DNA of 64,000 bases from an uncultured Bacteroidales bacterium. GTDB lineage: Bacteria > Bacteroidota > Bacteroidia > Bacteroidales > Bacteroidaceae. Within the stretch, counting starts at the first letter, position 1, and each line of letters opens with the position of its first letter. The stretch is from contig CACXKA010000006.1 in NCBI GenBank assembly GCA_902768125.1, positions 186,001-250,000 of the forward strand. Reading direction: 5' to 3'. The notes below the pieces were generated by a model, which saw only the letters and a list, made by a program, of their open reading frames with translations, was not told the DNA's origin and ran no database searches. The position numbers were made by a program, and so were the translations under genes. This document shows, piece after piece, positions 61,830-64,000 of this stretch.

Positions 61830-63851
61830 ATGTTCGCAGACATCATACTTCCTATACCATTCGACAGCTTCACATACCTCGTTCCTCCCTCGATGGAGGC
61901 AAGAGTGATGCGAGGCTGTCGAGTTGTTGTGCCCCTTGGCAAGAACAAAATCTACACAGGCGTGGTGGCTCGCACACACGACAATGCCCCACAGGGCGTG
62001 GAGATGAAATCGGTGATGGAAGTACTTGATGAACAGCCTGTTGTCAACGAGCAGCAGTTCACTTTCTGGCAATGGATTGCAAACTATTATCTCTGCCCTA
62101 TCGGCGATGTGATGAAAGCTGCCCTGCCTGGTGCAATGAAACCAAAGGATGAAGCTGCCCTGAAGGAATCCACTCGCAAACGAAGAGGTTCCAATACCCT
62201 CTTTCAAACCTCAAACCTTCCATCTCAAATCTCAAACCTTTCTCCTGCCCAGCAGAAGGCATACGAGGAGATTGAGCACTCTTTCTTGACGAAAAACGTC
62301 ACTTTGCTGCATGGGGTCACCTCCTCTGGCAAGACCGAACTTTATATCCACCTCATCAGTAAATATCTTGCTGAAGGCAAGCAAGTGCTTTATCTCTTGC
62401 CTGAAATTGCGCTGACCACGCAAATCACAGAAAGGCTTCGTCGTTTCTTTGGGGAAAAGATGGGGGTGTATCACTCCAAATTCACTGATATACAACGTCT
62501 GGAGGTGTACAAGCGTCAAGCCTCCACAGAACCCTACCAACTCATCTTGGGTGTGCGTTCCAGCATCTTCCTCCCTTTTCAGAATCTTGGTCTTGTCATT
62601 GTGGATGAGGAACATGAGCAGAGCTACAAACAGCAGGAACCTGCCCCACGCTACCACGCAAGGAATGCTGGCATCATGCTGGCAAAGATGTTTGGCGCCA
62701 AGACCTTGCTCGGCACAGCCACTCCCTCCTTCGAAGTATATCATCTGGCACACAAGGGACAATATGGCTATGTGCAGCTCACCCAACGATACCGAGACAT
62801 GCAACTGCCTACCATTGAGGTGGTTGACACCAAGGAAGCCAAGCGCAAGAAATTGATGAAGGGCGTCTTCTCGCCCCGTCTGATCGAGGTGATGCAAGGG
62901 GCATTGGAACGGAAAGAGCAAATCATCCTGTTCCAGAACCGACGAGGCTTTTCATCCTTCATCGAATGCAAGACCTGCGGTTGGGTGCCCAGTTGTCCGC
63001 ATTGCGACGTGACGCTGACGCTCCACAAGAAGACCTCCACCCTCATCTGCCACTATTGCGGCTACACCACCCAGATTCCAGGGAAATGTCCTGCCTGCGA
63101 GGAAAGCAAGTTCACCGACATCGGTACTGGAACGGAAAAGATTGAGGAGCAGATTCAACAGCTGTTTCCTGATGCCACCACCTTGAGGATGGACCTTGAC
63201 ACCGCACAGACACGCCTGCAAGCCGAACGCATCATCAGCGACTTCTCTGTCCACAAAGCCGACATCCTCATCGGCACCCAGATGGTAACCAAGGGATTGG
63301 ATTTCGATCGAGTGTCGGTGGTGGGTATCCTCGATGCCGACACGATGCTGAACCTGCCCGATTTCCGCAGTCATGAACGCACTTTCCAGACACTCAGTCA
63401 AGTGGCTGGACGTGCCGGACGCAACCAGACATCGGGATACGTCATCCTCCAAACACGCTCTGCTGACAGCGACATCATCCGTCAAATCACCCAAGGTGAC
63501 TATTGGCAGATGTTCTACACACAAATGCTTGAACGCCAAGCATTTCATTATCCTCCCTTCCAACGCCTCATCTATGTGTATCTGCGCCACAAAGATGACG
63601 AACTGTTGGAGCACCTTGCAGACGATATGGCAGACAAGCTCCGCAAGGTGTTTGGAGAAAGGGTGCTGGGTCCTGACCGCCCTCCTGTGGCACGCATCCA
63701 CTCCCTCTACATTCGCAAGATCATGCTCAAGATTGAGCCACACACCTCGACCGACAAAGTGCGCCAACATCTCATTGCCATCCAGCAGCAAATGCTCGCG
63801 ATGCCCATCGCCAAAAACCTCAACATTTACTACGACGTTGACCCCCTGTAA
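61830..63851 (+). CDS. priA: Primosomal replication restart helicase PriA
   Basis: A 673-residue superfamily 2 helicase. The N-terminal 3'-end-binding domain (about 1-110) is followed by Walker A HGVTSSGKTELY, DEEH in VIVDEEHEQSYKQ, GTATPS, and eight Cys of the two zinc sites (CKTCGWVPSCPHCD and CHYCGY, CPACEE), then QMVTKGLDF and QVAGRAGR. PriA restarts stalled forks. Between the DNA-binding and helicase domains the linker QTSNLPSQISNLSP is encoded by 7-bp repeats like those between dcw genes. An in-frame TTG at 61827 is possible, but ATG at 61830 is preferred. Confidence 0.96.
   Translation: MFADIILPIPFDSFTYLVPPSMEARVMRGCRVVVPLGKNKIYTGVVARTHDNAPQGVEMKSVMEVLDEQPVVNEQQFTFWQWIANYYLCPIGDVMKAALPGAMKPKDEAALKESTRKRRGSNTLFQTSNLPSQISNLSPAQQKAYEEIEHSFLTKNVTLLHGVTSSGKTELYIHLISKYLAEGKQVLYLLPEIALTTQITERLRRFFGEKMGVYHSKFTDIQRLEVYKRQASTEPYQLILGVRSSIFLPFQNLGLVIVDEEHEQSYKQQEPAPRYHARNAGIMLAKMFGAKTLLGTATPSFEVYHLAHKGQYGYVQLTQRYRDMQLPTIEVVDTKEAKRKKLMKGVFSPRLIEVMQGALERKEQIILFQNRRGFSSFIECKTCGWVPSCPHCDVTLTLHKKTSTLICHYCGYTTQIPGKCPACEESKFTDIGTGTEKIEEQIQQLFPDATTLRMDLDTAQTRLQAERIISDFSVHKADILIGTQMVTKGLDFDRVSVVGILDADTMLNLPDFRSHERTFQTLSQVAGRAGRNQTSGYVILQTRSADSDIIRQITQGDYWQMFYTQMLERQAFHYPPFQRLIYVYLRHKDDELLEHLADDMADKLRKVFGERVLGPDRPPVARIHSLYIRKIMLKIEPHTSTDKVRQHLIAIQQQMLAMPIAKNLNIYYDVDPL
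62204..62238 (+). repeat. Five 7-bp repeats inside priA
   Basis: TCAAACC, TCAAACC, TTCCATC, TCAAATC, TCAAACC in register. They are the same units as the murE-mraY array, here translated as the interdomain linker. Confidence 0.85.
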
Positions 63852-63913
63852 ACAAGCACACCCGCTTTTTGCACTCTTTTCGCGTTTTTGAGCATTAAAA
63901 TATCTATATTTTA

Positions 63914-63943
63914 TTGTGGAACGGGAAAAAAGTCGTACCTTTG
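63914..63943 (+). promoter_or_regulatory. Promoter leading out of the window
   Basis: TTG (63914-63916), 19 nt, TACCTTTG (63936-63943). The gene it serves is beyond 64000. Confidence 0.75.
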
Positions 63944-64000
63944 TAACCGTTTCCACAATCGTTGCGATTTTTACCTGATTGCAAAACTGACCAATAACGG

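Overview
The window looks like a chromosomal segment of a Bacteroidales bacterium, most likely a Prevotella-like gut or rumen species. The support is the recurrent Bacteroidota promoter form (TTTG or TTG, 19-20 nt, TAnnTTTG), BspA-type leucine-rich surface proteins with short GIYI-x-NGR-type C-terminal tails, a GH97 glycosidase, the gene order of the cell-wall/division cluster, and a 47-nt-repeat type II-C CRISPR system. No insertion sequence, prophage or rRNA operon is visible.

Layout. 1-9.5 kb: end of an ACT-domain gene, a PaaI-type thioesterase, tRNA-Phe, a sodium/solute symporter, a MaoC-like hydratase, rplS, a GH97 glycosidase, and the hexuronate genes uxuA-uxuB. 9.6-19.4 kb: a two-gene operon for very large secreted proteins (1100-aa BspA-like LRR protein, 2140-aa multidomain protein). 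19.5-23 kb: a membrane-anchored AraC-type regulator, a fragment of an ABC ATPase gene, and an ABC ATPase-permease-GntR operon whose promoter overlaps a perfect palindrome. 23-28.2 kb: recO, a frameshifted TlpA-like gene, an HU-related gene behind four 21-bp repeats, and an intact TlpA-like paralogue; the two TlpA-like genes share an inverted 118-bp leader/signal-peptide duplication. 28.2-31 kb: tRNA-Glu, rpsT and gyrB, which lacks about 53 nt around the ATP-binding N-box.

31-47.5 kb holds the complete dcw cluster on the minus strand, transcribed mraZ-rsmH-ftsL-ftsI-murE-mraY-murD-ftsW-murG-murC-ftsQ-ftsA-ftsZ, with a two-repeat MraZ box at the head and an internal promoter before murG. These genes make the lipid-linked peptidoglycan precursor with meso-DAP (MurE has DNPR) and build the division septum.

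47.5-57.4 kb is the accessory region. It begins with a repeat-rich intergenic stretch, then a minus-strand tracrRNA divergent from cas9, then cas9-cas1-cas2 and an array of 31 identical 47-nt repeats and 30 spacers. Each repeat, read in crRNA sense, contains a full TTG-N19-TATCTTTG promoter, so each spacer may be transcribed from its own repeat as in Neisseria II-C systems. The cas9 leader has an 11-nt exact match to the target of the tracrRNA anti-repeat, suggesting feedback. After the array come a DUF6922-like/AbiEii-like pair and an orphan degenerate repeat.

57.4-64 kb: a Cache-HAMP histidine kinase with an upstream paralogue that lacks the phosphoacceptor His and ATPase domain, an outer-membrane beta-barrel gene, priA, and a promoter leading out of the window. 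The broken gyrB and TlpA-like genes could be sequence or assembly errors and should be checked before any biological reading.
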